Of a stretch of 6,042 nt of DNA, positions 5,751-6,042 are shown in pieces. The DNA lies in assembly GCA_024404125.1 (NCBI GenBank), contig JAKSQL010000062.1:1-6042 (forward strand), read 5' to 3'. The notes below the pieces were generated by a model that saw nothing but the letters and a program-made list of their open reading frames with translations, ran no database searches and was not told the origin of the DNA. The translations under genes and the position numbers were made by a program. The first letter of the stretch is position 1; every line of letters begins with the position of its first letter. Source of the DNA: Clostridia bacterium. GTDB lineage: Bacteria; Bacillota; Clostridia; Oscillospirales; Acutalibacteraceae.

Positions 5751-6042
5751 AGATATCACTTTCGGTCAGTATATAGAAAGCGGCTCTGTTATTCATAAAC
5801 TTGATGCGCGCACTAAAATACTTCTTCTTATTTTGTCGATAGTATTTATCTTTTTGGCAAAGAATTTAATATCTCTTGCGGTTTTTCTTATTTTCACTGC
5901 ATTGGTTCTTATTTTTTCAAAAATAAAGATTTCAACCTACTTAAAAAACCTTAAAGCCATTTTGCCGATAATTATTTTTACTGCAGTTTTAAATTTGTTT
6001 TATTCTGACGGCAGTAAGGAACTTCTCACTTTTTGGAAAATA
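5743..6042 (+). CDS. ecfT: ECF transporter transmembrane subunit EcfT, N-terminal part (3' end outside window)
   Basis: The frame is open from ATG 5743 to the window edge, giving 100 residues. It begins MLKDITFGQYIESGSVIHKL followed by DARTKILLL, the highly typical EcfT opening (gQY..gdS.iHkLDpRtKil). Hydrophobic stretches at about 26-38, 43-58 and 73-87 are the first membrane helices. EcfT is the membrane scaffold that couples the EcfA1/EcfA2 ATPases to a substrate-binding S component. The C-terminal half, with the two coupling helices and their A-R-G/S motifs, lies beyond the window. AAGGTGAT at 5731-5738 is the ribosome binding site. The start overlaps the ecfA2 stop by 8 bp. Confidence 0.93.
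   Translation, partial: MLKDITFGQYIESGSVIHKLDARTKILLLILSIVFIFLAKNLISLAVFLIFTALVLIFSKIKISTYLKNLKAILPIIIFTAVLNLFYSDGSKELLTFWKI

Overview
The window reads as chromosomal DNA of a low-to-moderate-GC, endospore-forming Firmicute. The best guess is an uncultured member of the Clostridia, possibly near Oscillospiraceae/Ruminococcaceae. The evidence is an alpha/beta-type small acid-soluble spore protein gene, AGGAGG-type ribosome binding sites, one TTG start, AT-rich intergenic DNA, and an energy-coupling factor (ECF) transporter module of the Firmicutes type. The genus cannot be fixed from this stretch.

Left part (1-840) is accessory in character. Positions 1-141 hold the last 46 codons of a minimal nucleotidyltransferase of the MntA antitoxin family. 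It overlaps hepT (131-523), a HEPN-domain toxin with an intact R-X4-H-X-Y motif, so this is a HepT/MntA toxin-antitoxin pair. A strong hairpin flanked by an A-run and a T-run (535-568) serves as a bidirectional terminator between hepT and a leftward gene (575-820). That leftward gene starts as a textbook spore protein, but its C-terminal DNA-binding helix is replaced by about 32 unrelated residues. The break falls on a perfect 9-bp inverted repeat (663-671/680-688), which suggests the gene was damaged by insertion, deletion or recombination at the edge of the accessory block.

The middle (841-996) is a 156-bp AT-rich divergent promoter region. It holds a candidate sigma-G promoter reading left and a candidate sigma-A promoter with an extended -10 reading right.

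The right part (997-6042) is one tightly packed rightward operon: ruvC, ruvA, ruvB, a class I SAM-dependent RNA methyltransferase of the COG1092 type, ecfA1, ecfA2, and the first 100 codons of ecfT. Gaps range from an 8-bp overlap to 13 bp, with no internal terminator. RuvA, RuvB and RuvC together move and cut Holliday junctions. EcfA1, EcfA2 and EcfT form the shared energising module of group II ECF vitamin/metal importers. No substrate-binding S component is visible. All these proteins look intact, with catalytic motifs in place.

I see no wholly new system. The observations most worth a second look are the chimeric spore protein with its junction palindrome, and an apparent Asp-to-Tyr change at the third carboxylate position of the MntA remnant. 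No tRNA, rRNA, CRISPR, riboswitch or intact mobile element was recognised.
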